Below, one piece after another: positions 31,976 through 41,400 of a stretch of 64,000 nucleotides of DNA. The first letter of the stretch is position 1; each line of letters opens with the position of its first letter. Source of the stretch: Chitinophaga nivalis (GTDB taxonomy: Bacteria; Bacteroidota; Bacteroidia; Chitinophagales; Chitinophagaceae); assembly GCF_025989125.1 (NCBI RefSeq), contig NZ_JAPDNR010000001.1:4136301-4200300 (forward strand), given 5' to 3'. The notes below the pieces were generated by a model that made no database searches, was not told where the DNA came from, and worked only from the letters and a program-made list of their open reading frames with translations. The position numbers and the translations under genes were made by a program.

Positions 31976-32551
31976 CTAAGGGTGTTTGTTGGTAGAAACC
32001 TCGATAGCGCCAAACAATATTTCATTCCCATATTTTTTCTGTGCTGCTTCTTTTGAGAGAAAAGTTATTTTTCTGATATCTGACGGTTTAAGATATTGCA
32101 GCATGAGTTTTCTCATTTTGTGCGAGGTCATAAACCGTTCATTCAGCAGTATGGGAACTTTGCCGGGGATGGCGGCTATCTCTTTTTCTACCTGTTGATA
32201 GATATATTTTTCGATGGGTAAACTGGGAGAACACATGATCAGGACACTGTCTGCCGGCATATTGGTCATTTTGCTGACGGTGGCGGAATCCCTGACGACC
32301 CATTCCTGTTCTACTTCTTTGAGCGGAGCGTATCCCTCCTGAAATACCACACCATCCATCACTTTGATGAAAATGGTATTGGGCAGTATATGCCCGTCTC
32401 CGTCGCCGATTTCTTTTGCATGCGCTTTCAGCAGTCTTTCATTGACGATTTGCCCCTGTACATACAGGTGCGCAGAAAAAGAAAGTAGTAGCAATATGGC
32501 TTTCAACAGCCGGGGGTGAGGTGGTCGCGTGCTTGGTGTGCTGTTACCCAT
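31976..32551 (-). CDS. TonB-plug-like protein in the grasp-with-spasm cluster
   Basis: A 191-residue protein with a signal peptide (LKAILLLLSFSAHLYVQGQ). The last 40 residues, ITFLSKEAAQKKYGNEILFG then AIEVST, resemble the end of a TonB-dependent receptor plug (VLKDA.A..YG....GVI.VTT). No barrel follows, so it is a free plug-like domain, periplasmic or surface. The start at 32551 is chosen because it follows the ATP-grasp stop by 2 bp and is followed by the signal; the longer frame overlaps that gene. It belongs to the RiPP operon by position; its job is unknown. It is followed by 185 bp with no gene. Confidence 0.6.
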   Translation of the reverse strand: MGNSTPSTRPPHPRLLKAILLLLSFSAHLYVQGQIVNERLLKAHAKEIGDGDGHILPNTIFIKVMDGVVFQEGYAPLKEVEQEWVVRDSATVSKMTNMPADSVLIMCSPSLPIEKYIYQQVEKEIAAIPGKVPILLNERFMTSHKMRKLMLQYLKPSDIRKITFLSKEAAQKKYGNEILFGAIEVSTNKHP

Positions 32552-32553
32552 AA

Positions 32554-33507
32554 TCAGTATCTTAAGTAGGTAGCAATTTCTTTTTCCAGATATAGATTGC
32601 AGGCATTGGAGATCCACTCGAACTGCCCGCTGGGATTCACTTCCAGAAACACATACTCACCCGCTGCAGAGAGAATCATATCAATAGAACCTGTATTCAG
32701 TTCCTTGCGTTGCATGAATCGCCGGACGCTGTCTGCTACGGCTGCAGGAATCTGATAGGGAATGACCCGGTTGGGTTTTTCCGTATTGTAATTCCGGAAA
32801 TCAATTTTTGTTTGTTCATCAGCTTGTGAGAAGATGGCGACGGTAAATATTTTTTCATGGATATAAAAAATTCTGAGTTCAATTTCTTTTTCAACATATT
32901 CCTGAAAGAAGCTGGGGAAGATGGTTTCCGGCAACTGGTATAACAACTGCTCATCAATGAGATGTGTACCGGCCGTTTCAAAAGTGTGCCGGTGTGATTT
33001 TACCTGGGTATGCCGGTTCAGTGATTTGGTGATGATCTTTTTTTTCTGCCGGAGGAAAGCGATAATTTCTTTTTTGGCAGAAGTGAAAATATAGGCAGGC
33101 GTTTTTAAAGCACAGGCCTGTGCTATTTCCAGATCTATCAGTTTGTTTTGTTCCAGTTCTTTTTCGTAGGAGCCGGTTGTTTTGGCAGATAGATGATAAA
33201 AAAGATGATGGGTCAGCATGTGCCAGTCTTCAGATACATTGAGCAGCACATCGGCGGGTATTTTTCCCGGCTGACTGCTCAGTTCTGGCATCCGCATGTA
33301 TCCTCTCCGGTACCATACACTGGTCACATCCGATAAGGTGACCTGTTTTCCATTGAGGAAAGTGATGGCGTAATGGTTGTTGAGGTAACTGATATCTTTT
33401 ATTATATCTTCTGTATTGATGCGACAACAGTGGCAGTGATAGGTGTATAGATAGTCCATCACTTTATCCGTAACATTGTCGCCGGTTTCGCTGAATATAA
33501 GTATCAT
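32554..33507 (-). CDS. Grasp-with-spasm ATP-grasp peptide maturase
   Basis: A 317-residue ATP-grasp ligase of the graspetide/grasp-with-spasm type (gwsG). The N-terminus has ILIFSETGDNVTDKVMDYL and SVWYRRGYMRMPE, the central KTPAYIFTSAKKEIIAFLRQ is the pre-ATP-grasp hinge, and FFQEYVEKEIELRIFYIHEK with the C-terminal GSIDMILSAAGEYVFLEVNP then SGQFEWIS give the metal-binding strand with the E-V-N-P motif. Such enzymes join Asp or Glu side chains to Ser, Thr or Lys side chains of the core peptide to form omega-ester or omega-amide rings. Its likely substrate is the 64-residue precursor directly upstream, separated by a terminator-like hairpin. Confidence 0.85.
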   Translation of the reverse strand: MILIFSETGDNVTDKVMDYLYTYHCHCCRINTEDIIKDISYLNNHYAITFLNGKQVTLSDVTSVWYRRGYMRMPELSSQPGKIPADVLLNVSEDWHMLTHHLFYHLSAKTTGSYEKELEQNKLIDLEIAQACALKTPAYIFTSAKKEIIAFLRQKKKIITKSLNRHTQVKSHRHTFETAGTHLIDEQLLYQLPETIFPSFFQEYVEKEIELRIFYIHEKIFTVAIFSQADEQTKIDFRNYNTEKPNRVIPYQIPAAVADSVRRFMQRKELNTGSIDMILSAAGEYVFLEVNPSGQFEWISNACNLYLEKEIATYLRY

Positions 33508-33563
33508 GCTATGACAATCGCGTCATTTTTTCAGGATAGTTAACTGGGAGAGAACAGGTAAAA

Positions 33564-33594
33564 AAGAAACCGGCAAGAAGCTGCCGGCTTCTTT
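33564..33594 (-). terminator. Terminator or attenuator between precursor and maturation genes
   Basis: CCGGCA (33570-33575) pairs with TGCCGG (33582-33587), extended by AGAA/TTCT past a mismatch. On the minus strand it is followed by TTTCTTTTTTACC. It sits between the precursor gene and the ATP-grasp gene, where partial termination would make more precursor than enzyme. Confidence 0.7.
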
Positions 33595-33660
33595 TACTGT
33601 TACTTGGTTTGAAATGGGGAAAGTGTTAATGGTTGATACAACCTGTTGTGTGGTGGCTGA

Positions 33661-33855
33661 TTATGCCCAGTACCCGGGGATGTTTCTGACATCGGCACTA
33701 CCATCTTTGTAAACCCTGATCACAACATCTAATCCGCCGGATTGACGGGCTGTGGTGTCGCCTATTCTCCAGCCGCCGTTAATGCCTCTTTTTTCTTCCT
33801 GGGTCAACCGTGTAAACAGGGAATCGTTGATTTTTTGAAAGGATCTTTTTTTCAT
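33661..33855 (-). CDS. Grasp-with-spasm (graspetide-type) precursor peptide
   Basis: A 64-residue peptide. The leader MKKRSFQKINDSLFTRLTQE followed by EKRGINGG ends in the double Gly typical of Bacteroidota GG precursors; the core of about 36 residues (WRIGDTTARQSGG, then LDVVIRVYKDGSADVRNIPGYWA) has four Asp residues and several Thr, Ser and Lys that the ATP-grasp ligase could join in ester or amide rings. It is the first gene of the cluster, transcribed toward the ligase. No Cys, so no thioether. Leader and context make the call strong; the actual ring pattern is not predictable here. Confidence 0.78.
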   Translation of the reverse strand: MKKRSFQKINDSLFTRLTQEEKRGINGGWRIGDTTARQSGGLDVVIRVYKDGSADVRNIPGYWA

Positions 33856-34678
33856 GACTATGGCGTTTAATTGTTAGGAATGCCACTTGCAGTGGTTTTA
33901 TAGGATAATGAAAAACTAAATGGAAAAACTTGTCAGGATATGCTGCTGGTGAGCCTTTTGTTAGGGTCTGGTGTATCTTGAGGGTGCATTATGTTCTCAT
34001 ATTTGGATTAGTAGTGCTATAATACTTCACCTAAATATAAAGATTATTTTTTGAAATAAATGCAGAAATATTTCAGAAAAAAATTAAACTGCAGATGATG
34101 GTTAGTAATCCTGTTATTATGATCAGATAATTATATTGTTGATCATGAAAACTATATTAATCATGTTGATAGTATCAGGATGATGGCTGCTTTTTCAGGT
34201 CACTATTCATGGGTTGCAGTAACCCGGCAAGTGCCAATAGCAGAAAACAGACTGATAAATCATCACAGCAGAGAAATACCCTACTGATCCTGTTTGCAGA
34301 TGATGGATAACTCCTGAATGAATACTGACGGCTACTTCGGGAGGTGTGGATAAGTTCTGTGTGAGATAATGACAGCCGTTGATAAGCCGTAAGTGCATAC
34401 TGGCCGCTGTTTGATGACCACTGCAATATAGCTGTTGTTGAAAGTGCGGGATTTCCTGTACTAAAATAGCAGCCCGCCGTACTAATTTACACAGCAGCAA
34501 GCCAAAACTGTGGCAAAGGATGTACCATACAGCTGAGTATTGTCTCCTGTTTAACCCTTATATCGTTCGATGAACGGCGGATGTATCGCCTTGCTGGTGA
34601 CCATGTATTTTCTATGTTAAGACATACGTACTTAAATCATAGACGTATGTACAGACTAACTTAAATCCTATATCTACT
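33856..34678. other. Gene-free region
   Basis: About 820 bp without a convincing gene; open frames on the minus strand at 34175-34500 have poor composition and no RBS or homologue I recognise. The left part should hold the promoter of the RiPP cluster, the right part the operator-like dyad of the VioB-like gene (34622-34650). Confidence 0.5.
34622..34667 (+). promoter_or_regulatory. Dyad and direct repeat upstream of the VioB-like gene
   Basis: ACATACGT (34622-34629) and ACGTATGT (34643-34650) are perfect 8-bp inverted arms with a 13-bp spacer. ACTTAAATC is repeated directly at 34630-34638 and 34659-34667. The start codon is at 34679, so a bound protein could control this gene. No adjacent regulator gene was found. 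Confidence 0.5.
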
Positions 34679-37318
34679 ATGAGCTATTTACAAGTACCCC
34701 GACTTATTTTTTCCGGCAGTTTTCAGTCCGATGTGGCAACGATCAACAACTTTGTTAAAAATTATGATACCGCGGAATGGCGAACAAGTAATGGTCTTTA
34801 TGAACTCACCGGTAACGGGGGAGGATGGAACCCGAATGGAAGTGGTTCCTGGCGTTTGCACGATGTAAAAGTGGAGCGTGTATACTATGCAGATGGCACC
34901 AGTTGCGACAATCCCGAAATTGATCCGATTGTTGGCCAGCCATTGACCAGCGGAGAAGAACGATCCGCACCTAAAATGGTAGACCTGGACCCCGCCCGTT
35001 TCCTGACGGAGATCTGGGGATTCCGCCTGGATCTGGGAAAAGACACCGGCATCGGTTTTAGCGGAGATTATAAAGTGACTACTTATTATGATCTCTGGAA
35101 ACGCGCCAAAACAGGCTTTGCAGATGATATGGTCTGTGCGGCCTATCACAGTACCGTGAAAATTGACCGGTGGAATAACACCACCAATTCCCGTTTCCTG
35201 CGGGAGCTGGCAGCAACAGCACCGGGTGCGGTGCATCCGGATAAAATCAGTATCAAGTTTAATGTAGACAGTGTACAGATCCTGAAAGAATTACCGATGT
35301 ATACTTTCGGCCGCATTGCAGGCGCTATCGGCAAATTTGAAGCGCATGAACCGCATCACTTCATTGATGGGAGAGCGTTGTATCCGGTGGCGGCCCCTTC
35401 GCAACCAGTACAAACTGCCTATGCCAATGTTACCGGCAACATCCTGCATGTAGACCTGGGCAATTCCCTGCCTACGGTGGTCAGCGGAGGTGCGCAGTCG
35501 GACATTGATGAACTGGGCATTGCCGTATTATCGCCAGTCGAAGGAACCGTGTTGCTCGGGGTGGTGGATTATACCCCCTCCAAATGGTACACCCACGCCA
35601 GTGGTATCAGTTCCTTTCAGCTGAATGCACATCAGCTGGAAATTGTGGCCAATCATCCGCTTGCGCTGGTGTTGTTGTCTACCGGAGAAGTGTTGTTGCG
35701 CGAAAATGCCGATGGTTCTTTTGTGGCGGCAGATACCTTTGTGTATCGCTTTAATCCTGGTGATCAGGCTACGGCAAAAATTTATGCCAAATCATTCGGC
35801 CGGCCGTTACCCAACCGGCAGCTCAGTGTGTATCATGCACCGGTACCGGCATCCGCCAGCGATAACGCCCTGACTTTCCCCGCTGTTATTACAACAGATG
35901 CTGCAGGTATCGCCCAACTGCCTATGACTGCCGGTGATCCGGGGTCACCCCGACATATGATCGACGGACAGATATATGATGTGTTTTTTCAGCTGGATAA
36001 TCCGGGGCCGCCGCCGGTGGAGCCGCCATCCAGACAACTGATCTATACCCGGGTGTTTTCCGGTTTTCAGGTGCCGGCCAAACCTACCTGGATGGAACAC
36101 ATACACCCGATCTTCCTGCAATATGCCAACCTGTATCCGGTGATGAAGCCTATCGTGGATCTGTCTAATTATGCCAGTGTGGTACAACGGCTGCATATCC
36201 TGAAAAGTGTATTTAAACTGCCGCTTTCCAGCCCGAACTACATGCCGGTGACCCGCGACCTTTCCCGGGCCAAACAGCAAATGATTCAGCAGTGGCTGGA
36301 GAATCCGCTCTATATGAACCTGGATTCCGTAGATAGCCTGAAACTGGCCCTGCAAACGGCTATAGAACTGGAGCACTCCACCATACCACCTTATCTCACG
36401 GCGATGTACAGTATCAAACAAGGATACAACATCGAAATATATGAACTGATCAGAGGCGTGGTGATGGAGGAAATGCTGCACATGTCGCTGGTGTGTAACT
36501 TGCTCATTGCGATCGGGGGCAGCCCGGATATTGCCAAGCCATCTTTTGTACCGGACTATCCGGGTACATTACCGGGAGGCTTGCATGCGTGGCTAACTGT
36601 CCGGTTGCGTAAGTGTTCTATTGAACATATCCGCGATTGTTTTATGACCATCGAAGAGCCGGAAAAAGTAGTAGAGATCAAAGCCAAAGCGATGTATCCG
36701 CAATGGCCGGAACATCCCAACCTGTATACGGTAGGCTGGTTCTATGCAGAAATCAAAAAAGCCCTGACGAACCTGAACAAGGCCGGCAAACTTACTTTTG
36801 GCAACGAGGCTAAACAGGTGACTGACTGGGGCGTTCCCGGACAATTAAATGTGATTAATAACCTGCAGGATGCCCTGAATGCCATCGACCTGATTACCGA
36901 TCAGGGAGAAGGTACATCTGCCAAAGATCCTACCAATGGCGAGGAAGAGCTGGCACACTACTATAAATTTTCGGAGATCGTACATGGGCATCATATGATC
37001 CGCAAAGACGGTGCCTTCTCCTTTACCGGCGGAAAAATTCCATTCGATCCGGATGGTGTATGGCCGATGGCAGATGATCCGCTGCCGATATCCTATGCCA
37101 AAGGTTCCCGTGCAGAGATATTATCAACGCAGTTTGCGCATACCTATCAGGGTATGCTGAAAGGCCTGCACAGAACGTTTAATGGTGAACCTGCTTTATT
37201 GCCGGAAGTAGTGGGTACCATGTATACTTTATCCCTGCTGGCCAGACAACTAATGGAAACGCCTACCGGACGTAATGATGGCACTACGGCGGGTCCCGCT
37301 TTTCAGTTGCCGTTGTAA
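34679..37318 (+). CDS. VioB/RebD-type ferritin-like protein (iminophenyl-pyruvate dimer synthase family)
   Basis: An 879-residue protein. The N-terminus SYLQVPRLIFSGSFQSDVAT has the P-R-[LI]-x-F-x-G pattern also seen at the start of VioB. The C-terminal part (from about 550) is a ferritin-like domain: ALQTAIELEHSTIPPYLTAM, GVVMEEMLHMSLVCNLLIAI and KFSEIVHGHHMI give the Glu/His set for an iron site. In violacein and rebeccamycin pathways, VioB/RebD/StaD couple two indole-pyruvate imines. Here no tryptophan oxidase (VioA/RebO) or downstream enzymes are adjacent, so it is a lone homologue and another substrate is likely. A perfect dyad lies in the promoter and a hairpin terminator follows. Confidence 0.72.
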   Translation: MSYLQVPRLIFSGSFQSDVATINNFVKNYDTAEWRTSNGLYELTGNGGGWNPNGSGSWRLHDVKVERVYYADGTSCDNPEIDPIVGQPLTSGEERSAPKMVDLDPARFLTEIWGFRLDLGKDTGIGFSGDYKVTTYYDLWKRAKTGFADDMVCAAYHSTVKIDRWNNTTNSRFLRELAATAPGAVHPDKISIKFNVDSVQILKELPMYTFGRIAGAIGKFEAHEPHHFIDGRALYPVAAPSQPVQTAYANVTGNILHVDLGNSLPTVVSGGAQSDIDELGIAVLSPVEGTVLLGVVDYTPSKWYTHASGISSFQLNAHQLEIVANHPLALVLLSTGEVLLRENADGSFVAADTFVYRFNPGDQATAKIYAKSFGRPLPNRQLSVYHAPVPASASDNALTFPAVITTDAAGIAQLPMTAGDPGSPRHMIDGQIYDVFFQLDNPGPPPVEPPSRQLIYTRVFSGFQVPAKPTWMEHIHPIFLQYANLYPVMKPIVDLSNYASVVQRLHILKSVFKLPLSSPNYMPVTRDLSRAKQQMIQQWLENPLYMNLDSVDSLKLALQTAIELEHSTIPPYLTAMYSIKQGYNIEIYELIRGVVMEEMLHMSLVCNLLIAIGGSPDIAKPSFVPDYPGTLPGGLHAWLTVRLRKCSIEHIRDCFMTIEEPEKVVEIKAKAMYPQWPEHPNLYTVGWFYAEIKKALTNLNKAGKLTFGNEAKQVTDWGVPGQLNVINNLQDALNAIDLITDQGEGTSAKDPTNGEEELAHYYKFSEIVHGHHMIRKDGAFSFTGGKIPFDPDGVWPMADDPLPISYAKGSRAEILSTQFAHTYQGMLKGLHRTFNGEPALLPEVVGTMYTLSLLARQLMETPTGRNDGTTAGPAFQLPL

Positions 37319-37350
37319 CCCGTACGGCTATACTACATAGTGGTCATTTT

Positions 37351-37385
37351 AAGATTCCCTGCAACCATCAGCTGCAGGGAATCTT
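37351..37385 (+). terminator. Terminator of the VioB-like gene
   Basis: Perfect 13-bp arms AAGATTCCCTGCA (37351-37363) and TGCAGGGAATCTT (37373-37385), 9-nt loop, 33 bp after the stop. Confidence 0.75.
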
Positions 37386-38390
37386 ATATAACGATACCAT
37401 ACAGACAGCATATGATGGTGGTCCGTTCAACCTGTCATGTGTTGGTTGGGGAAAGGTTATTACTGTGCTGAACAGCTTGTCAGTAAAGGATTACAGGTAG
37501 GTGCAAAGCAGCTTGCTCCCGTCGCGCCCTGTTTTATTTTCAATACAGGAAGGGGGAGCGCAACTGTATAATAGTTTCGCCGGCATGATTTTAAACTGCA
37601 TCCCGTGTAGTACTGCATGCCGCCGCTTACTGCCGGAATTTTGTTGCATGAGGTGTTTTTGCGGTAAGGCGTTATAACTTTGAAGCATACAACTACCGTA
37701 TTACTGCTGACGGAAAACCCAGTATATAATAGTTGGAAAACCTGCGCCCATCATGATGGACCCGTATCATGAATGACAGCGTATCCGGTATCTGTCAAAT
37801 ATTTCTTTTTATAACTTTCTTATGAGATTGTAGCAAGATTTACCTTTTAGCAGCTTTGATTGTAGGGTTTTTTTTATCCTGTGGAGAAACAGTATTATTC
37901 CGGAAAGGAGCCGCATTTTGTATAATGCGATCTGTAGTGGTAACCTGTACGGAAGAGAATAAATATCTTAAAACGCTGGTTTTGATCAAATATCCTTTTG
38001 TCTCGTAGTAAAATAATTAAACGCGTATGGACTGAATGAACGGAATTCCTGTTGATAAATTAAAAGCGTAACCATGTTACAACAATCGCTACCTGCAGCT
38101 GTTTGATGCTTCGGGTAACCATGCATTTCATGATGCCGGCACAACCGGTAATAATAAAAAATAAGCCGGAAAAAAAGGACGTCCATGAACGGGACTGTGG
38201 AAAAGTGTGTCTGTATACAGCCGGTTGGTTGTATTGTAACCGTCCTTCATGATAGAAAATTATAAGCGGGATGGATGTACCTGCCGGGGATATCCCATAT
38301 CATAACTTTTTCATTTTTTGATAGTACTCAAATTTGTTAAACAACGAACGCACCTATGTGCAATACGTTTAATATGCAATAGAAAAATAA
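37386..38390. other. Gene-free region
   Basis: About 1 kb between two terminators (37351-37385 and 38391-38416) with no believable gene. The short open frames at 37491-37688 and 37986-38186 on the minus strand have no recognisable feature. Nothing structured was seen. Confidence 0.5.
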
Positions 38391-38423
38391 AGGCCGCCCA
38401 TGTCTTCGGGCGGCCTCTCTTTT
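38391..38423. terminator. Terminator of the Ig-repeat adhesin gene
   Basis: AGGCCGCCC (38391-38399) pairs with GGGCGGCCT (38408-38416), 8-nt loop. A T-run follows on the plus strand, and the minus strand reads TTTATTTTTC after the stem, so it can act on both sides. It starts 9 bp after the adhesin stop on the minus strand. Confidence 0.85.
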
Positions 38424-38424
38424 T

Positions 38425-41400
38425 TTATCGGGTGATGATCACTTTGCCTGTCAGTTGCTGACCGGCCCTTGTTTTTACTTGTAGTATATAAATACCCGCT
38501 GGAACAGCGTCCGGCAGGCGAACACTATTATTGCGCAGTATTTCTCTGTAAACGGATTGTCCATGCAGATCCGTCACGATCAGCTGACTGCCATTCAGCT
38601 CCTGTTTGCTCCTTATCTGTATAAGGCCGCTGGTAGGATTAGGGTAGAAGTCGAGCGTTTGTAGGGCGGATGCACTTTTATCCGTTGTTACGGTCGTATT
38701 TTCTTTGGCTGTTGTTGGTTCTTTCACGATAATACTACCCCTCACAATTACGGTAACCGGTCTTCTCGGACCTTCACAGCAGGTGAGTGTGGCAGATACA
38801 AAATAAGTAGTGGTAGCGGTAGGCGCCGTACTGAACGGATTGCCGCTGTAGAGGGCCGTTCCACCTACCTGTGCATTGTACCAGGTAAAGGCAGCACCTG
38901 TAGGGCTGGTACCGATTAAAACAGCTGTTTCACCGCTATTGATGATAACGGTATCCGCTGCTACGGTCGGCGCCCCAGGTCTTTGATTTACGACTGCCGT
39001 AACGGCGCTACGCGGGCTGGCGCAGGTGCCTGTACCGGCTGATGCGTAATAGGTCGTTGTAACGGCTGGTTTTACCGTATAGGTATTACCGGTAGCCAGT
39101 GGCGTACCACCTGTGCTGACATTATACCAGGTAACAATCACACCTGCCGGTACAATTGCAGTCAGGGTGATGCTGTCGCCGGCGCAGACAGCTGCACCAG
39201 CCACCAGTACTGGCGTTGCTGGCCGGGTGCCAACGGTAACGGTTACCGGGGTACGTCCGCTGCTGCAACTGCCTTTTGAAGCTGCTGCGTAGTAGGTAGT
39301 AGTCGCGGTGGGTTTTACCGTATAGGTATTACCGATAGCCAGCAGGGTACCATTCGCACTGTACCAGGTAACAGTAACCCCTGCAGGCACAGTGGCCGTA
39401 AGGGTAACACTGTCGCCACTACATACAACCGGCGGCGTAGCAACTACCGGTGGTGCAGGTTTGGTGGTGACGGTAACGGTAACGGGCGTACGGCCGCTGG
39501 TGCAATTACCCAGTGTGGCGGCAGCGTAATAGGTAGTAGTGGTAGCAGGCGCTACAACGTAGGTATTGCCGGTAGCCAGTGGCGTGCCGCCGGTGGCCGT
39601 GTTGTACCAGGTGATTACTGCGCCTGCAGTGGTAGTAGTAGCGGATAATACGAGCGTATCACCAGCGCAGATACCGGAAACAGGGGTAATCACCGGTGCT
39701 GCCGGTTTAGGATTCACAGTCACGGTAACAGGCGTACGGCTGCTGCCGCAGCTGCCCTGTAATGCCGCAGCATAATAGGTAGTCGTCACGGTTGGTTTCA
39801 CCGTATAGGTGTTACCGGTAGCCAGTGGTGTCCCGCCGGTAGGCGTATTGTACCAGGCAATGGTGGTGCCGGCTGGTGCGGAAGCCGTGAGGGTAATGCT
39901 GTCGCCGCTGCAGATAGGAGTGGTAGTACCTACGGCAGGTGGTGCCGGTGGTGTACCTACGGTGACGGTTACAGCGGTGCGGCTGTTGCTGGTGCAGCTA
40001 CCTTGCGTGGCGGCGGCATAGTAGGTAGTAGTTACGGTTGGTTTCACCGTATAGGTATTGCCGGTAGCCAGCGGGGTACCGCCGGTACTTACACTATACC
40101 AGGTAACGGTTACGCCGGCCGGTACGGTGGCGGTTAAGGTAATGCTGTCGCCGCTGCACACAGTGGCATCCGGTATTACGGGGGCTACTGGTCTTGGATT
40201 TACGACAACGTTCACCGATACACGGCTGCTGCTGCAGGTACCCAGTGTGGCGGCTGCATAGTAAAGGCCGGTGGCGGTGGGTTTTATCCGGAACGGTGTG
40301 CCGGTGCCGATAGGAGTGGCGCCGGTACTGTTGCTGTTATACCAGACCACGTTGACGCCGGCAGGTACATTGGCGATGAGGGTAACGCTGTCGCCGTTAC
40401 ATACAGCCGGAACGGCCGGAACTACGGGTAATGCCGGTCTGGGATTTACGGTAACGGTTACCGGTGTTCTGCTGCTGGCGCAACTACCCTGAGCGGCGGC
40501 GGCATAGTAGGTAGTGGTAACGGTAGGTTTCACCCGATAGGTATTGCCGGTGGCCAGTGGGGTGCCGCCGGTACTCACGTTGTACCAGGTAACAGTGGCG
40601 CCTGCCGGTGCGGTGGCAGATAACAGTACACTGTCGCCACTACAGATGGCCGGAACGTTGGCAATGACCGGTGGGGTCGGTTGTGGATTGATAGTAACGG
40701 TAACGGGTACACGCCGACTGCTGCAGCTGCCCTGTGTAGCTACTGCATAGTAGGTAGTGGTAGCTGCTGGAATCACTTTAAAGGTGTTGCCGGTAGCCAG
40801 CAGGGTGCCGCCGGTAGGAGCATCATACCAGTTAACGGTCACGCCGGCAGGAACGGTGGCAGACAGCAATACACTATCACCCTTACAGATAGCCGGTACA
40901 TTGGCGATGACCGGATCGGCCGGTTGAGGATTAACGGTAATGGTAACAGGCACACGTACACTGCTGCAGCTGCCGTTGGAAGCGGCGGCGTAGTAGGTAG
41001 TAGTGGCAGCGGGCGTTACCAGGTAGGTAGTACCGGTAGCCAGTGGCGTACCGCCGGTAGGGGTATTGAACCAGGTAACGGTCACGCCGGCTGGTACAGT
41101 GGCTGATAAGAGCACGCTGTCGCCGCTGCAGATGGAGGAGGAGCCGGTTGTTATCACCGGTGCTTCCGGTTTCGCATTAACAGTAACGGTAACGGGTACA
41201 CGTCGACTGCTGCAGCTGCCCACGGTGGCTACCGCGTAATAGGTAGTCGTAACGGTGGGGTATACTTTAAAGGTATTGCCGGTCGCGAGCGGAGTACCAC
41301 CGGTAGGGGTATCATACCAGGTAATGGTAGCACCGGCTGCCGCGGTGGCAGACAATATTACACTGTCGCCGCTGCACACGGTATTGGTGCTTGTGCTTAC

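Noticed and set aside
34175..34500. Two overlapping minus-strand frames upstream of the VioB-like gene
   Set aside because: Mutually overlapping, Ser/His-rich, without recognisable domain or start context.
37491..38186. Short minus-strand frames in the region between the VioB-like and adhesin genes
   Set aside because: No motif, no promoter; the region lies between two terminators and looks non-coding.
40681..41106. Long antisense open frame (141 codons) and other regular plus-strand frames within the adhesin gene
   Set aside because: They recur at the 245-bp period of the Ig repeats and are low-complexity shadows of the coding strand.
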